Positions 22,794-31,668 of a stretch of DNA of 39,986 bases are shown piece after piece. The stretch covers positions 1 to 39,986 of the IMG/VR virus record IMGVR_UViG_3300036781_000626; one strand, written 5' to 3'. Under the pieces are notes generated by a model. The model searched no databases, was not told the origin of the DNA, and worked only from the letters and a program-made list of their open reading frames with translations. Source of the DNA: a virus. Both the position numbers and the translations under genes were made by a program. Positions within the stretch are counted from its first letter, which is position 1. The number at the start of each line of letters is the position of its first letter.

Positions 22794-24104
22794 ATGGCAA
22801 CCATCAACGAACTTAAGCAAAATCGCGCCAAGCTAGTCGCTGACGCCCGGGCGATTCACGCCAAGGCGGAGACCGAGAAGCGCGACATGAACGCCGGCGA
22901 GACCGAATCGTTCAACAAGATCATGGACGTGGAACTGGGAACCGCGGACAAGGCGATCGAGGCGGCCGAGAAGAATGACCGGAACCTTGCGAAGCTCAAG
23001 AGCGAGGAAGAGCGGCTGCTGGAGAGTTCCGGGCGGCGTGCGGATCCGAATCCGTTGGGCGGAGCGGCGAAGCCGGCAACGGAGTTTCGATATACCTCGG
23101 CGGGCGGTCGGGAACGGGTAATCCCGTTGCGCGGTGAGCGTTCGACCGAAGTTTACAACAGCGCGTTTCGCAGGTCGCTGATCGATCCGATGTCGATGCT
23201 AAAACTGGACGAGCAGCGAGCATTGGCCGGCGACAGCGACACAGCGGGTGGTTTTTTGGTGGTGCCGCAGCAGTTTGCGGCGCAAATGATTGCGGCGCTG
23301 GACAACGCTGTTTTCATCCGGCGGCTGGCGAACGTGCTGCCGCCGATCGAGAAGGCGGAATCGCTGGGGATTCCCACCCGTGAAAACGACCTGGCGGATA
23401 CGGACTGGACATCGGAAATCGGCACCGGATCGGAAGATTCGTCGCTGAACTTCGGCAAGCGCGAGTTGAAGCCGCATCCCCTGGCGAAGCGGGTGAAGAT
23501 CAGCAAAACCCTTTTGCGGAAAGCGACGTTGAACCCCGAGGCGATCGTTATGGATCGCATGACCTACAAGTTCGGGGTGACCGAGGAGAAGGCCTTTTTG
23601 TCGGGCAGCGGCGCCGGGCAACCCCTGGGCGTCTTCACCGCGTCATCGAACGGGATTTCCACGGGGCGCGACGTTTCAACTGGGAACACCACAACCTCCA
23701 TCCAGGCCGACAACCTGCTGAACGTGAAATACTCGCTGAAGAGCCAGTATTGGGCTCGGGCGCAGTGGGTATTCCACCGGGACGCCCTGAAGCAGATTTC
23801 GAAGTTGAAGGACGGGGTGGGACAATATTTGTGGAGCGCGGGCCTGAAGGGCGGCAGCCCGGACACGCTGTGTAACATGCCGGTCAATTTGAGCGAATAC
23901 GCACCCAACACGTTCACCACGGGCCAATATGTCGGGATCCTGGGGGACTTTTCCCAATACTGGGTCGTCGATTCGCTGGCGATGCAGGTGCAGACGCTTC
24001 TGGAACTGTACGCGGAGACGAACCAGAACGGGTATATCGGCCGGAAGGAGACGGACGGGATGCCGGTTCTGGAGGAGGCTTTTGCGCGGGTGGCGTTGGG
24101 ATAG
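22794..24104 (+). CDS. Major capsid protein, HK97 fold
   Basis: A 436-residue protein; ATG 22794 is preceded by GGGGAG, which decides it over the open frame upstream. Residues 1-95 are a charged helical delta-domain (KQNRAKLVADARAIHAKAET) that the S78 protease would remove. The mature part has DTAGGFLVVPQQFAAQMIAA and SLGIPTRENDLADTDWTSE, E-loop and P-domain features of HK97-family capsids. VKISKTLLRKATLNPEAIV and the final DGMPVLEEAFARVALG also fit. Confidence 0.92.
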   Translation: MATINELKQNRAKLVADARAIHAKAETEKRDMNAGETESFNKIMDVELGTADKAIEAAEKNDRNLAKLKSEEERLLESSGRRADPNPLGGAAKPATEFRYTSAGGRERVIPLRGERSTEVYNSAFRRSLIDPMSMLKLDEQRALAGDSDTAGGFLVVPQQFAAQMIAALDNAVFIRRLANVLPPIEKAESLGIPTRENDLADTDWTSEIGTGSEDSSLNFGKRELKPHPLAKRVKISKTLLRKATLNPEAIVMDRMTYKFGVTEEKAFLSGSGAGQPLGVFTASSNGISTGRDVSTGNTTTSIQADNLLNVKYSLKSQYWARAQWVFHRDALKQISKLKDGVGQYLWSAGLKGGSPDTLCNMPVNLSEYAPNTFTTGQYVGILGDFSQYWVVDSLAMQVQTLLELYAETNQNGYIGRKETDGMPVLEEAFARVALG

Positions 24105-24178
24105 CCGCAAGGGTTGCGATCCCTGGGATTTTGGTGCCGGGGGTTCTTTTTGAATTGGAAATCTTTCGGAGACACGCG

Positions 24179-24619
24179 ATGAATCTTTTGAAGCATGTAA
24201 AGGTGACGGTGATTTCGCCGGCGGCGGTGGCCGCGCAGACGGCGATCGACAGCACGGTCCTGGACATGCAGGGCTTTGACGGCGTGATGTTTATCGCGCT
24301 CACGGGCGATGCGACCAGCGGCACGGTGCTGACGCTCACGCCCAAGGGCAACACGGCCAGCTCGACGAGCTCACCGGCGCCAGTGGCGTTGACGGCGATC
24401 GCGGCGACATACACGGCCACGGGCGCAGCGGACGCTGACTCGATGGCGTTGATTTGCGACGTTTACCGGCCGCAGCTGCGGTACATCTACGCCAACCTGA
24501 CGAGGACAACGCAGAATTGCGTGATTGGCGGGATCATCGCGATTCAGTATTGCGCGGCAAAAAAGCCGACGGCACAGGATGCGTCGGTAATTGCGTCGAC
24601 GTTTGGCGTTGGCACTTAA
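24179..24619 (+). CDS. Small head/decoration-like protein
   Basis: A 146-residue protein; CGGAGA lies 8 bases before ATG 24179. Beta-rich, small-residue rich (MQGFDGVMFIALTGDATSGT), YIYANLTRTTQNCVIGGIIA, a pattern seen in phage proteins encoded just after capsid. Likely capsid decoration or stabilisation. Confidence 0.6.
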   Translation: MNLLKHVKVTVISPAAVAAQTAIDSTVLDMQGFDGVMFIALTGDATSGTVLTLTPKGNTASSTSSPAPVALTAIAATYTATGAADADSMALICDVYRPQLRYIYANLTRTTQNCVIGGIIAIQYCAAKKPTAQDASVIASTFGVGT

Positions 24620-24632
24620 GACCCATACGGGG

Positions 24633-24683
24633 CCGAAAGGGGGCTTTGGGCTTCGACGCCCGAACCCCCTACCCCGGTTTCGG
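24633..24683 (+). terminator. Nested stem-loop in the capsid-downstream gap
   Basis: CCGAAA/TTTCGG on the outside, GGGGG/CCCCC next and GGGC/GCCC inside form one layered hairpin. No T-run follows. It may lower read-through or protect the capsid message's 3' end. Confidence 0.5.
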
Positions 24684-24692
24684 TTGTTGTCG

Positions 24693-24714
24693 GCGGCCAG
24701 TGGTCAGTGGCCGC
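24693..24714 (+). other. Second stem-loop
   Basis: GCGGCCA and TGGCCGC form a 7-base perfect stem with an 8-base loop, directly after the nested hairpin. The two together make a structured 3' or 5' region of the mRNA. Confidence 0.4.
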
Positions 24715-24767
24715 GACGAGTAACGGTTCTGACCGCGGGTACCTGACCACTTACCAGGGGCATGAAA

Positions 24768-25727
24768 ATGGCGGACAATTCATACCAGTCGAAGGTTTAC
24801 GAGAAGCAGGGCGGCGACACCCTGGTAGTGGGCCCGGGTGGGACGCTGCAGCTCGAAGGCGCCGTGAGCGGGCTCTCGGCTGGGGGGCGGTTTTTCGTTT
24901 CCTCGGTGACGGGGCTGTCGGGGAACGACGGACTGAGTTTTTCGAGTCCCAAGGCGACATTGGCGCAGGCGATTGCATTATGCACGGCGAACAAAGGCGA
25001 CGTCATTTACTTGATGCCGGGGCATGCCGAATCGCTGAGCGGGGCGGCGGCCTTGAACATCAACGTGGCCGGCGTTTCGATCGTCGGGCTGGGTAATGGG
25101 AGTTTGCGGCCGACGTTCACATGGCACACGACGGACGCAGTGGTGACGATCTCGGCAAACAACGTGCTGGTTCAGAATATCTTCACGGCGGTCGACATCG
25201 ACGAGGTGGTGAGCATGTTCCTGGTGACGGGGACAAACTGCACGCTGGAACGGGTTGATTTCGGGGCATTGGGAACGAGCGCCCAGGCGATCCAGTGGTT
25301 GCTGACGACGGCCGCGGCCGATTTTCTGACGATCAAGAATTCTTTGCACCGGCAGCTGACGGCGGCGGGTTCGGCGCAGAAGTGGATCCAGCTGGTCGGG
25401 ACGTTTCTCACGCGGATCGTGGACAACACGTTTCAGATCGTGGCCAACGCGTCGACGAGCTCGCAATTGATCGCCGGGACGACGGCGGTGGTGTACTGCG
25501 AAATTTCGCGGAACAACATTCTGTGGATCGGGGCGACGATCACGACCGTGGTGAATCTGGTGACGACTTCGACGGGGATCATCTGCGACAACCGGTGCGG
25601 GAGCGGAACGAGTGTCGCGACTGCGGCCGCATTCACGGGAGATGCGTGCTTCATGTTTAACAATCTCTGGGCCGATACCGCGGCCGCATCGGGCCTGCTG
25701 GCGCCGGTGGTGGATACGGACACGTGA
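24768..25727 (+). CDS. Parallel beta-helix-like virion protein
   Basis: About 319 residues. ATG 24768 is spaced better from AGGGG than ATG 24762. Starting GGDTLVVGPGGTLQLEG and then repeated short strands with turns (NINVAGVSIVGLGNGSLRP, VTISANNVLVQNIFTAVD, FLTIKNSLHRQ, IVDNTFQIVANAS), the layout of a right-handed beta-helix. Such proteins occur in the head module of several phages. Virion decoration or carbohydrate binding is inferred; no catalytic residues are identified. Confidence 0.65.
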   Translation: MADNSYQSKVYEKQGGDTLVVGPGGTLQLEGAVSGLSAGGRFFVSSVTGLSGNDGLSFSSPKATLAQAIALCTANKGDVIYLMPGHAESLSGAAALNINVAGVSIVGLGNGSLRPTFTWHTTDAVVTISANNVLVQNIFTAVDIDEVVSMFLVTGTNCTLERVDFGALGTSAQAIQWLLTTAAADFLTIKNSLHRQLTAAGSAQKWIQLVGTFLTRIVDNTFQIVANASTSSQLIAGTTAVVYCEISRNNILWIGATITTVVNLVTTSTGIICDNRCGSGTSVATAAAFTGDACFMFNNLWADTAAASGLLAPVVDTDT

Positions 25728-25778
25728 TGCCGGGGGGTTTAGGTCACGGGCTTATTTTTTCTCGCATGGGAGCCGCGC

Positions 25779-25985
25779 ATGTTCGTCAGATTTCGCACAC
25801 TTTCCGCAGGTCCGGCCGGCGTACGCCTGGCGGGATCCATTCACGAGGTTTCGCCGGCTGAGGGAATCGCTCTGGTGGCGGGCGGGTTTGCCTCGGCATG
25901 TGACGAGCAGGGCAAGGCGGTGGTGGAGGGGCCGGCGGAGACCGCCGTCAAGAAGCCGAATTCGAAGGATGAGAAGCGAGGGTAG
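25779..25985 (+). CDS. Small head-module protein
   Basis: A 68-residue protein; GGGAG about 7 bases before the ATG. The layout VRFRTLSAGPAGVRLAGSIH and then EGIALVAGGFASACDE is that of the small beta proteins that often precede gp6-like connectors ('L-x-GxG-x-F-x' end). Lys-rich tail. Function unknown. Confidence 0.6.
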   Translation: MFVRFRTLSAGPAGVRLAGSIHEVSPAEGIALVAGGFASACDEQGKAVVEGPAETAVKKPNSKDEKRG

Positions 25986-25987
25986 CA

Positions 25988-26845
25988 GTGGGCAGCCAGC
26001 AACTCATCGTGCCGCCGCTGGCTGAGCCGCTTTCGCTGGTGGACGCCAAGGCGCAGCTGCGGCTGGATGCGGACCAGACGGCCGACGACATGCTGATCGG
26101 GGCGTACGTCACTGCCGCGCGTATTCACGTTGAGAACTTGATTCGCCGGCAGATCGTGATGGCGACCTTTCGGCTAACGCTAGATCGCTTTCCGTGGCGG
26201 GTGCCGGCGTATTCGGGGGTGTACGGGGATCCGCGAGCGGTTCCGATACCGCATTTTGACGTCGGCAGGATAGTGCTGCCGAGTCCGCCGCTGCAGCAGG
26301 TGACCCGGGTTGCATATGTGGATGCGGGGGGGGCGGCGCAGACGATGGATCCCGCGCTGTATTTTGTCGATGACCAGGCGGAGCCGGCGCGGGTGATGTC
26401 GGCGGCGGGGACATCATGGCCGTCGACGCTGGGGCAGATCAATTCGTTGAGCATTACTTATACCGCCGGGTGGATGGTGCCGTTTGCCGTTGACGCTACT
26501 GCGGACACGGTGACGCCGGCGGGGAGGCCCAGGGCGAACGGGGACGGGGTGCGGCTTTACTTGGCGGGGGCTTCGCTGCCTGGTGGGCTGGCGGCGGGGT
26601 TGACGTATTACGTGGTGAACGCGGGGGCGAATTCGTGCCAGTTATCGCTGACAGCGGGCGGGTCGGCGGTGAACATCACGGATGCGGGCATCGGTTATTT
26701 CTTCCTGGACGCGACGCCTGAGCCGGTGCGGCAGGCGATACGGCTGGCGTTGAGTTTTTTTTATGACAATCGAGGGGACATGGAGGCCGTGCCGCCGGAG
26801 GCAATCGAGACGCTTTTGAGTTCCTACAACATCTGGAGTTTCTGA
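25988..26845 (+). CDS. Head-tail connector, gp6-like, with inserted beta-domain
   Basis: A 285-residue protein from GTG 25988. EPLSLVDAKAQLRLDADQTA and YVTAARIHVENLIRRQIV are the N-terminus of the gp6-like connector family, and VRQAIRLALSFFYDNRGDME closes it. The usual direct join after the YTAGW-like strand is interrupted by about 70 residues (172-241): DTVTPAGRPRANGDGVRLYL, GLTYYVVNAGANSC, QLSLTAGGSAVNITD, a beta-domain common in tail and baseplate proteins. The connector joins head and tail; the insertion is unusual. Confidence 0.8.
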   Translation: MGSQQLIVPPLAEPLSLVDAKAQLRLDADQTADDMLIGAYVTAARIHVENLIRRQIVMATFRLTLDRFPWRVPAYSGVYGDPRAVPIPHFDVGRIVLPSPPLQQVTRVAYVDAGGAAQTMDPALYFVDDQAEPARVMSAAGTSWPSTLGQINSLSITYTAGWMVPFAVDATADTVTPAGRPRANGDGVRLYLAGASLPGGLAAGLTYYVVNAGANSCQLSLTAGGSAVNITDAGIGYFFLDATPEPVRQAIRLALSFFYDNRGDMEAVPPEAIETLLSSYNIWSF

Positions 26846-27189
26846 TGGAGGCTGGGAGGTTGAGGCATCGGGTGCAAATCTTGGCGAAGCAGTCGCCGGT
26901 GGCGAATGCGGTGAACTCGTTTGGCGAGCGGACGCCGACGTGGGGTGTTGCGGCGACGGTATGGGCGCAGGTGAGTCCGATCAGCGCGCGGGAGACGGAG
27001 CGTGCGAAATCCTTTGGTCCAAACGTGACACACAAGGTCGTCATGCGCTATCGCACGCCTTTGCCGACGGCCGCCAATCGGCTGAGTTTCCGCGGCAGGA
27101 ACCTGGATATTAACGGCGTCATAAACGTCGAGGAGCGAAATCGGGAGCTCAATTTATTCGTCACTGAATTCGTAGCGGGGAGTGCGTAA
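26845..27189 (+). CDS. Head-closure protein, SPP1 gp16-like
   Basis: A 114-residue protein in a TGATG overlap. Start AGRLRHRVQILAKQSPVANA, middle TVWAQVSPISARETERAK and HKVVMRYRTPLPTAANRLSF are the head-closure (phage head-tail adaptor) pattern. It closes the connector after packaging. Confidence 0.85.
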   Translation: MEAGRLRHRVQILAKQSPVANAVNSFGERTPTWGVAATVWAQVSPISARETERAKSFGPNVTHKVVMRYRTPLPTAANRLSFRGRNLDINGVINVEERNRELNLFVTEFVAGSA

Positions 27190-27656
27190 TGGATGGAGAA
27201 CTTAAAGGAGCCGCCGAACTGAAGCTGGCTTTGGGACAAATCGCCGAGAACGTGCGGAACAAGCACATGCGAACAGCCCTGCGCGCGGGCGCGAAAGTGA
27301 TCCGGGGGGAATGCATCGAGCATGCGCCCAATCGGACCGGAGCGACCGGGGCTGCAATCAAGGTGCGGGCCGGGAAACGCCGGAAAGGCTTTGTGTCAAT
27401 GCTCGTCAACATCGGCCGCGGGCTGTTCCAGGGGAAAACGTACTACGCCGGCTTCGTCAACTACGGCTGGACATGGAAACCCCACAAATCGGCGCGCTTC
27501 CAGCTGGGCGGCGACCAGGACGAGAAAAAGATTCCCGGGACCAGGTGGCTGAATAAAGCCTTCGCCGCCTCGGCGGGCGCCGCCCAGGAGGCCATCAAGA
27601 CATCGCTGACAGAATCGCTGGCGGAAGAGGCGGCGGCATCCAAGGCGCTGAAATAG
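27189..27656 (+). CDS. HK97 gp10-like tail-completion protein
   Basis: A 155-residue protein; its ATG overlaps the previous stop (TAATGG). LKGAAELKLALGQIAENVRN, helix with MRTALRAGAKVIRGECIEHA, and YYAGFVNYGWTWKPHKSARF match the HK97 gp10 family. It shapes the neck/tail junction. Confidence 0.85.
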   Translation: MDGELKGAAELKLALGQIAENVRNKHMRTALRAGAKVIRGECIEHAPNRTGATGAAIKVRAGKRRKGFVSMLVNIGRGLFQGKTYYAGFVNYGWTWKPHKSARFQLGGDQDEKKIPGTRWLNKAFAASAGAAQEAIKTSLTESLAEEAAASKALK

Positions 27657-27666
27657 GAATGCGGCA

Positions 27667-28059
27667 ATGATCGGAAAAGCGGTATATGGCAGGCTCTCCA
27701 GCGATGCGGGCGTTTCCGCGCTCGTGGGGAATCGCATATATCCCAACACTTCGCCGGAAAACGTCTACCCGATGATCGTCTACGACTGCCAGCAGGAGCC
27801 GGAGGATTCGTTGGAGCCGATGGTGCTCAAGGAGCACACCGTCACTTTGACGATTGTTACCACCAGCTACGACCAGGCCCAGGCCATTGCCGCGGCAACG
27901 CTGATTTCCCTTGACCGGCAGGGGGGGACCTGGGGCGGGATCTTCGTCAAAGGTTTTTTTGTTCAACAAACGTCGGAGGATTCGTTCTCCGATGGCAGCA
28001 ATCCCAATCAGATTTATTACACGATCGACCAGCCCTACCGGGTCTGGGCGCAGACCTGA
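27667..28059 (+). CDS. Tail terminator-like protein (DUF3168)
   Basis: A 130-residue protein; AGGA at about 9 bases before ATG 27667. AVYGRLSSDAGVSALVGNRI, NVYPMIVYDC and VTLTIVTTSYDQAQAIAAAT match DUF3168. Stops tail-tube growth. Confidence 0.85.
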   Translation: MIGKAVYGRLSSDAGVSALVGNRIYPNTSPENVYPMIVYDCQQEPEDSLEPMVLKEHTVTLTIVTTSYDQAQAIAAATLISLDRQGGTWGGIFVKGFFVQQTSEDSFSDGSNPNQIYYTIDQPYRVWAQT

Positions 28060-28078
28060 TTTTTGAAAGGATATCATC

Positions 28079-28507
28079 ATGGCCAATGAAGCAGTCGGCG
28101 ACAACGGGCTCATCGAATACGACAGCGGCGGAAGCGTCTATGTGGCGCTTGCAAAAATATATGACATCAGCCCCAACAAGCTCAGCGTCAAGGAAGTCGA
28201 GACGCTGAAACTCAATTCGGCCGCCATGGAAACCCAGCCCGGCACGCCTGATTATGGGGAAGTCACTGTTACGATCGGATTCATTGCCGCCTCGACCACA
28301 CTGATCAACGGGTGGGTTGCCACCAAATCCATCAAAACCTTCCGCATCACCCCCGACGATTCCGCGAACACCGATTCCACTGAGATCTTCACCGCCTGGG
28401 TCAAGGAATACGAACCGTTGGGTGGTGAGTGGAAAAAAGATGAAACGATCAAGGCCAAGCTGACGCTACGAATTACGGGCGTCCCGGCGTTCGCCGCCGG
28501 GTCCTAA
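28079..28507 (+). CDS. Major tail tube protein
   Basis: A 142-residue protein; ribosome site AAAGGATAT. Beta-barrel-like alternation, ALAKIYDISPNKLSVKEVET, TQPGTPDYGEVTVTIGF, TDSTEIFTAWVKEYEPLG, of the lambda gpV/TP901 tube family. Placement after the terminator and before the chaperones agrees. Confidence 0.85.
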   Translation: MANEAVGDNGLIEYDSGGSVYVALAKIYDISPNKLSVKEVETLKLNSAAMETQPGTPDYGEVTVTIGFIAASTTLINGWVATKSIKTFRITPDDSANTDSTEIFTAWVKEYEPLGGEWKKDETIKAKLTLRITGVPAFAAGS

Positions 28508-28553
28508 TAAACCTCCCAGTCATTCGAGCCTTCTTTGAACGGAGCAGTTTCAT

Positions 28554-28970
28554 ATGACAGACGCGAATCCCACCCTCCTGGAGCAGCTCGCCGGCGTTTC
28601 GTCCAGCGTCGCAACCGTCCTGATCGGCGATCAGTCTTTCTATATTCGGGTTTTGTCGGGGACAGAGCGCGACGAGTGGGAGGAGATCGTGGCAAACGTC
28701 ACCAGCTCTGAGAAGCGATGCGGGCGATCGAAAACCTACGCGGACCTTCTGGTCCGCGCACTATCGACCGCCCAGGGCAAGCGTGCGTTCAAGGATGACG
28801 CCCGCGACGCTCTCGCCGAATCGGTAGATCACAAGACCCTAAAACGCCTGTTTGAAGCCGCCGTTAAATACAACCTCATCGGAGAAGAGGGAGTCGACGA
28901 CGCAAAAAAAGGTTCCGCCGCCGGCCCCACCTCCGATTCTGGAACACCATTGCCCGCTCCATCGGAATGA
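28554..28970 (+). CDS. Tail assembly chaperone, G-type (zero-frame product)
   Basis: A 138-residue protein; GGAG lies 9 bases before the ATG. LLEQLAGVSSSVATVLIGDQ, helical middle with KTYADLLVRALSTAQGKRAF. A slippery A-run at 28904-28910 lets part of the ribosomes pass into the -1 frame and join the T-type domain. It binds the tape measure during tail assembly. Confidence 0.85.
   Translation: MTDANPTLLEQLAGVSSSVATVLIGDQSFYIRVLSGTERDEWEEIVANVTSSEKRCGRSKTYADLLVRALSTAQGKRAFKDDARDALAESVDHKTLKRLFEAAVKYNLIGEEGVDDAKKGSAAGPTSDSGTPLPAPSE
28904..28910 (+). promoter_or_regulatory. Programmed -1 frameshift site
   Basis: The zero frame reads GCA-AAA-AAA-GGT, giving the heptamer A-AAA-AAA. After a -1 slip, the frame from 28910 is open without a stop through 28967 to 29257 and encodes FWNTIARSIGMSIAQAK, the typical beginning of T domains. 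The fused product would be about 234 residues. Confidence 0.8.
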
Positions 28971-29257
28971 GCATCGCGCAAGCAAAAGCTTGTGTTGATT
29001 CCCGGGAGTTCACCGACTGGCAGGCGGCGTATGAAATGGAACCATGGGGAGAAAAGCGTGAGGATTTCCGCGCGGCGATCGTCATGCAGGCGAACGCCGC
29101 GGCGCACGGCGGAAAATTGAAGCTCAAGGACGCGATCGAACTCCTGAACCCTTGGGAAGAGTTCGAGAGAAAGCATGGCGCCGATCCGCAATCGATTCGG
29201 ACGAAGATTCGAATGTTCAATGCTGGCATCGCCGGCTTAGCTCGGAAGAAAGGATAG
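28967..29257 (+). CDS. Tail assembly chaperone, T domain (made as GT fusion by -1 frameshift)
   Basis: 96 residues if started at ATG 28967. FTDWQAAYEMEPWGEKREDF is the usual E-P-(W/I)-G-E-x-R-x-D motif of T domains. In lambda-like phages it is made only as a G-T fusion. The part upstream of 28967, open to 28910, belongs to the domain, so the ATG may not be used. Confidence 0.85.
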   Translation: MSIAQAKACVDSREFTDWQAAYEMEPWGEKREDFRAAIVMQANAAAHGGKLKLKDAIELLNPWEEFERKHGADPQSIRTKIRMFNAGIAGLARKKG

Positions 29258-29260
29258 GCC

Positions 29261-30715
29261 GTGTCATTTTTCGGATCGCTCACCGCCCTTCTGAAGTCCG
29301 ACAATCGCCAGTGGTCGAAGGGGATGGACCAGGCCGGCCGGGATGTCGATCGGCTGGATAAGAAAACGAAAAACTTTTTCAAGGAGCTCAAGGGCAGCTT
29401 CGGCAAATCGTCGGTGCTGGGACAATCGGTCAAGCTCCTCGCCGGCGGGGGAGCGATCGGCGCCCTGTCCCTGGCAACCAAGGATGCCACAGAGTTCGTC
29501 GACAAAATTGCGGAAATCAAAAAGCAATTCGATGCCGGCGACACAAGTTTCAAGGATATGGCCGCCGACATTGCGAGAGAAATCCCCGTCGTGGGCGGAT
29601 TCGTGAAGTTTTTTGATTCCGTCCGCAATGCCATCACGGGTGAAAAAGATGAAATCGATGCGATGAACAAGGCGGTCGCAGACCAGAACGCCGCATTTGA
29701 AGAACGGAATCGCCTGATCAAGGAGGGAGCGGCCGCCCAGCGGGAATTCGGCGATCTGATTACGAAGCTCAAGCGCGATCGTGAACTAAATGCCTTGCCC
29801 GAGGGCGCCGAGAAAGATCGCGTGCGACTCAGGAACGAGCGAGATGACCAGCTCAAACAGGCAAGCGAGAATTACCAAAAGGAAGGAACGCCCGACGACC
29901 TGAAAAAACGCCAGGATGAATATGACAAGCTGACGGCGCAGCTTAATGGTGCCCAGTCCAGGGTGAACTCTGCGAATGCCGCCATGGAACGGCGCCGCTC
30001 GATCGACGCCAATCTGCACAACAAGGTCGGAGGAGATTACATCCTGAAACTCAGGGGGGACGATGGCGAAGCTGCGGAGAAGAAGCGGGCGGATGCCGCG
30101 CTGGCGCAGATTATGACCGATCGCCAGAACGCGAACATCAAGTTGCAGCAGCTGCAGAACAATGAGCTCGATGCGCGCCGGAACTTTAACGCGGCCAAGG
30201 AACAGATCGACGCCGGTTATGCCGAGGGCAACAAGAAGATCGCGGACCAGGCCAATAGCCAGGATGAGGAAAAACACCAGGCACAAATGAAAGCGTACGA
30301 AGAATTCACCGGTAAAAACCGGGAGGCGCTGGCCCGCGCGGGCGACAAGCTACGCCATGAAACCATGACGCCCATGCAGCACTTCCTGGAGGAGATGAAG
30401 CAGCTGGATGTGCTTTTCCAGACGCGCAACATCGACCAGGGGACGTTCCAGGGCATGGCCGAAAAGCTATTTCAGCAATTGTCCAAGGAAACCGAGCTTC
30501 CGAAGATCGAGTACCGCCAGGCCGATTCCTCCGCCATCCGCGGCGGCGGCCACATGATCCTTGAGCCCCCAAAAATCTCGGGACCGAATCCAATCGAGGA
30601 CCTGCGTAAAACCGCCGTGGAGCAGCTCAAGGCGCAAAGAGAATCGAATCGGCTGTCGCAGCAGCAGATCGATTTGATTCAGGCCGGTGATATCACCGTG
30701 ACGATCGCCGGGTAA
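29261..30715 (+). CDS. Tape measure protein, short
   Basis: A 484-residue protein from GTG 29261, after AAAGGA. Starts SFFGSLTALLKSDNRQWSKG and DRLDKKTKNFFKELKG, a typical tape measure beginning. A hydrophobic part LLAGGGAIGALSLAT near 60-75; then long charged helical stretches. At about 1.5 angstrom per residue it predicts a short tail of about 70 nm. Sets tail length. Confidence 0.8.
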   Translation: MSFFGSLTALLKSDNRQWSKGMDQAGRDVDRLDKKTKNFFKELKGSFGKSSVLGQSVKLLAGGGAIGALSLATKDATEFVDKIAEIKKQFDAGDTSFKDMAADIAREIPVVGGFVKFFDSVRNAITGEKDEIDAMNKAVADQNAAFEERNRLIKEGAAAQREFGDLITKLKRDRELNALPEGAEKDRVRLRNERDDQLKQASENYQKEGTPDDLKKRQDEYDKLTAQLNGAQSRVNSANAAMERRRSIDANLHNKVGGDYILKLRGDDGEAAEKKRADAALAQIMTDRQNANIKLQQLQNNELDARRNFNAAKEQIDAGYAEGNKKIADQANSQDEEKHQAQMKAYEEFTGKNREALARAGDKLRHETMTPMQHFLEEMKQLDVLFQTRNIDQGTFQGMAEKLFQQLSKETELPKIEYRQADSSAIRGGGHMILEPPKISGPNPIEDLRKTAVEQLKAQRESNRLSQQQIDLIQAGDITVTIAG

Positions 30716-30726
30716 TTGGAGGCATC

Positions 30727-31668
30727 ATGGCCAGCTGGGTAAAAACCGAAGCCATCAGAGGGCGCGAGGCCGACGGCGACATCCGCTCGGGCAAGGCGCA
30801 GGAACGCCAAAGCTATCGCGTCTATTTCGACGACGTCGACGCACGGGCGGCGGATGCGCTGGCGGCGCCCATGATTCCGGTTTGGGGCCAGCAGCTCACT
30901 CCCTATCTCCTCTATGTCTCCAATCTCAGGGCGCGACAGGACCCGGACGACCCGACGGTATTCATCGTCGAAGTCACCTACAGCACGCTTGAAATCTCTC
31001 AGCAAACCCAAAAGCCTCCGGGCGCTACGAAATGGAACGTGGAGATATCGGGGACGTCGGTGGCGGTGCAGGAGGCGGTGGAGAAGGACCGGAGCGGGAA
31101 GCTGATCGTGAATGTTTTGAACGAGCCGATATCGCCGGCGTTGACAAAGGTGCTTTACGACGAGCAGATCGTGGTGTCGTATTACTGCGACAATCCGGAC
31201 TGGTCTGCGCTGGATTTATGCCGGGGGAAGGTGAATGACGGGGCGGTGACGTTGACGATCAATGCGACGACGGTGCCCGACGCGACGGATGCGGCGACGG
31301 TGGCGACGAAGCGGGTGTTTGGCAGCGAGTTGTTGAAGCTGGATTCGACCAGTTGGAACGTGGTGTATGACGCGACGGGGAACAAGGTGGTGCAGATGCA
31401 CCTGACGTTCGTGTACCGGGCGGACGGGTGGGCGGAGGACGTACCGGCGATGTCGTATTTTCAGTTGGATGGGAGCGGTACGTACACACCGATTTTGATG
31501 AAGGACACGCCGGACGGGAAATCAGACGACAACAATCAAGTGTCGCATCCCTACCATATCAGCGGGGCAGGGCATGCGATTTTCACGACTTCGGACGACG
31601 TGCACACGGACACGTTTTTGATTGTGGAGAAGACGCCCTTCAGCATTCTTTTGAGGGAGATACCCTGA
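30727..31668 (+). CDS. Tail tip protein, unknown
   Basis: A 313-residue protein, GGAGG 4-5 bases before the ATG. QSYRVYFDDVDARAADALAA, then a beta-rich middle (VVSYYCDNPDWSALDLCRGK) and GDWAEDV-like end; no family recognised. Its position directly after the tape measure fits a distal-tail or baseplate protein. In an overlapping TGATG arrangement with the next gene. Confidence 0.6.
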   Translation: MASWVKTEAIRGREADGDIRSGKAQERQSYRVYFDDVDARAADALAAPMIPVWGQQLTPYLLYVSNLRARQDPDDPTVFIVEVTYSTLEISQQTQKPPGATKWNVEISGTSVAVQEAVEKDRSGKLIVNVLNEPISPALTKVLYDEQIVVSYYCDNPDWSALDLCRGKVNDGAVTLTINATTVPDATDAATVATKRVFGSELLKLDSTSWNVVYDATGNKVVQMHLTFVYRADGWAEDVPAMSYFQLDGSGTYTPILMKDTPDGKSDDNNQVSHPYHISGAGHAIFTTSDDVHTDTFLIVEKTPFSILLREIP

